Source: Cymbomonas tetramitiformis (taxonomy: Eukaryota > Chlorophyta > Pyramimonadophyceae > Pyramimonadales > Pyramimonadaceae). From it: a DNA stretch of 53,156 nucleotides. The position numbers and the translations under genes were made by a program. Location of the stretch: NCBI GenBank assembly GCA_001247695.2, contig LGRX02034755.1:1-53156 (forward strand), written 5' to 3'. The notes beneath the pieces are model-generated. The model saw only the letters and a program-made list of their open reading frames with translations, was not told where the DNA came from and made no database searches. Numbering within the stretch: the stretch's first letter is position 1; every line of letters begins with the position of its first letter. Shown here in pieces: positions 52,336 through 53,156 of the stretch.

Positions 52336-53149
52336 CGGACACAGTTTTGAGAATCGTGCACGCTTGTCAAAACTGACCACGACCGCAGGCTCGGACTAGC
52401 TTTTGACAATCGTATACGATTGTCAAAGCTGGCGACTACGGCCTCAGGCTCGGACACAGTTTTGACAATCGTATACGATTGTCAAAGCTTGCGACTACGG
52501 CAGGCTCGGACTCAGCTTTGACAATCGTATACGATTGTCACGCGTGAGTCAGGGGGCCGGACCTAGCGCCCAAGCTTCACAATCGTATACGATTGTCACG
52601 CGTGAGTCAGGGGACCGGTCAAAGTTTGCGACTACGGCAGGCTCGCGCGGACTCAGCTTTGACAATCGTATACGATTGTCAAAGCTTGCGACTACGGCAG
52701 GCTCGGACTCAGCTTTGACAATCGTATACGATTGTCAATGCTTGCGACTACGGCAGGCTCGGACTCAGCTTTGACAATCGTATACGATTGTCAAAGCTTG
52801 CGACTACGGCAGGCTCGCACTCAGCTTTGACAATCGTATACGATTGTCAAAGCTTGCGACTACGGCAGGCTCGCACTCAGCTTTGACAATCGTATACGAT
52901 TGTCAAAGCTTGCGACTACGGCAGGCTCGGACTCAGCTTTGACAATCGTATACGATTGTCAAAGCTTGCGACTACGGCAGGCTCGGACTCAGCTTTGACA
53001 ATCGTATACGATTGTCAAAGCTTGCGACTACGGCAGGCTCGCACTCAGCTTTGACAATCGTATACAAGTGTCAAAGCTTGCGACGTTTTTTTAAGTCTAA
53101 TTCTTGAGTCTATAGAAAAGCTGGGTTTGACAATCGTATACGATTGTCA
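52336..53149. repeat. 56-bp palindrome satellite, about 14 palindrome copies, runs off the window
   Basis: From 52660 to 53052 the palindrome GACAATCGTATACGATTGTC recurs exactly every 56 bp: cores begin one base after 52660, 52716, 52772, 52828, 52884, 52940, 52996 and 53052. Less regular copies are at 52404, 52463, 52519, 52577 and 53128, with a degenerate one near 52341. In most units it extends to a 32-bp perfect palindrome through agctt...aagct. The spacer is gcgactacggcaggctcg(g/c). Confidence 0.96.
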
Positions 53150-53156
53150 AAGCTGG

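Noticed and set aside
52336..53149. CRISPR-like array (regular palindromic repeats with short spacers)
   Set aside because: The spacers are nearly identical to each other, there are no cas genes, and the DNA is eukaryotic; it is a tandem satellite.

Overview
The window is eukaryotic nuclear DNA. Genes are split by GT-AG introns, long stretches are non-coding, minisatellites and satellites are abundant, and transposons are nested in one another. Split genes, an algal-type peptide-amidating enzyme gene and intronic minisatellites suggest a microalga; a prasinophyte-like green alga is my best guess. I cannot prove it without a search. By eye, about the first 22 kb is GC-rich and gene-bearing, and the remainder is more AT-rich and mostly transposons and satellites.

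Region 1 (about 0.86-10.6 kb, + strand) holds most of a bifunctional peptidylglycine alpha-amidating monooxygenase (PAM) gene. Three exons carry the C-terminal half of the copper monooxygenase domain (PHM): the His-x-His copper ligands and the DEMCN methionine ligand. Nine more exons carry the amidating lyase propeller (PAL). Most exon junctions have compatible phases. The PHM N-terminal half must lie upstream of the window. The introns are filled with minisatellites and three long foldback elements.

Region 2 (10.6-14.6 kb) has no gene I can support, apart from a weak tRNA-derived SINE candidate. Region 3 (14.6-21.5 kb, - strand) holds a tetratricopeptide-repeat gene, convergent with PAM, plus further phase-0 exons of unknown function.

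Region 4 (22-33 kb) holds a complete-looking hAT transposon (hAT-1) with TIRs and an 8-bp target duplication. A piggyBac-type MITE sits in its coding sequence and a palindrome-rich intron lies near its 3' end. Next come a frameshifted minus-strand gene with a helix-hairpin-helix motif and a 179-bp satellite carrying a Tc1/mariner-type MITE.

Region 5 (33.3-40.4 kb) is a second hAT element (hAT-2) inserted into a ~190-bp tandem repeat. It contains a small chromodomain gene and a frameshifted BED/hAT transposase. That transposase is split by a 2.5-kb element with TGGCTACT termini, which itself contains a 367-bp satellite. Region 6 (41.5-46.6 kb) is a retrotransposon gag-like gene with a CCHC knuckle. 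It is split by two DNA elements, and removing them on paper with one target-site copy each restores the frame.

Region 7 (46.6-53.16 kb) is a Mutator-like (MULE) transposase gene with one intron and a SWIM zinc finger. A perfect palindrome with core GACAATCGTATACGATTGTC occurs upstream of this gene, four times inside its intron, and in two satellites downstream. More generally, nearly every DNA transposon here carries its own private palindrome of about 16-24 bp near its ends or in an intron. I consider this the most interesting pattern in the window.
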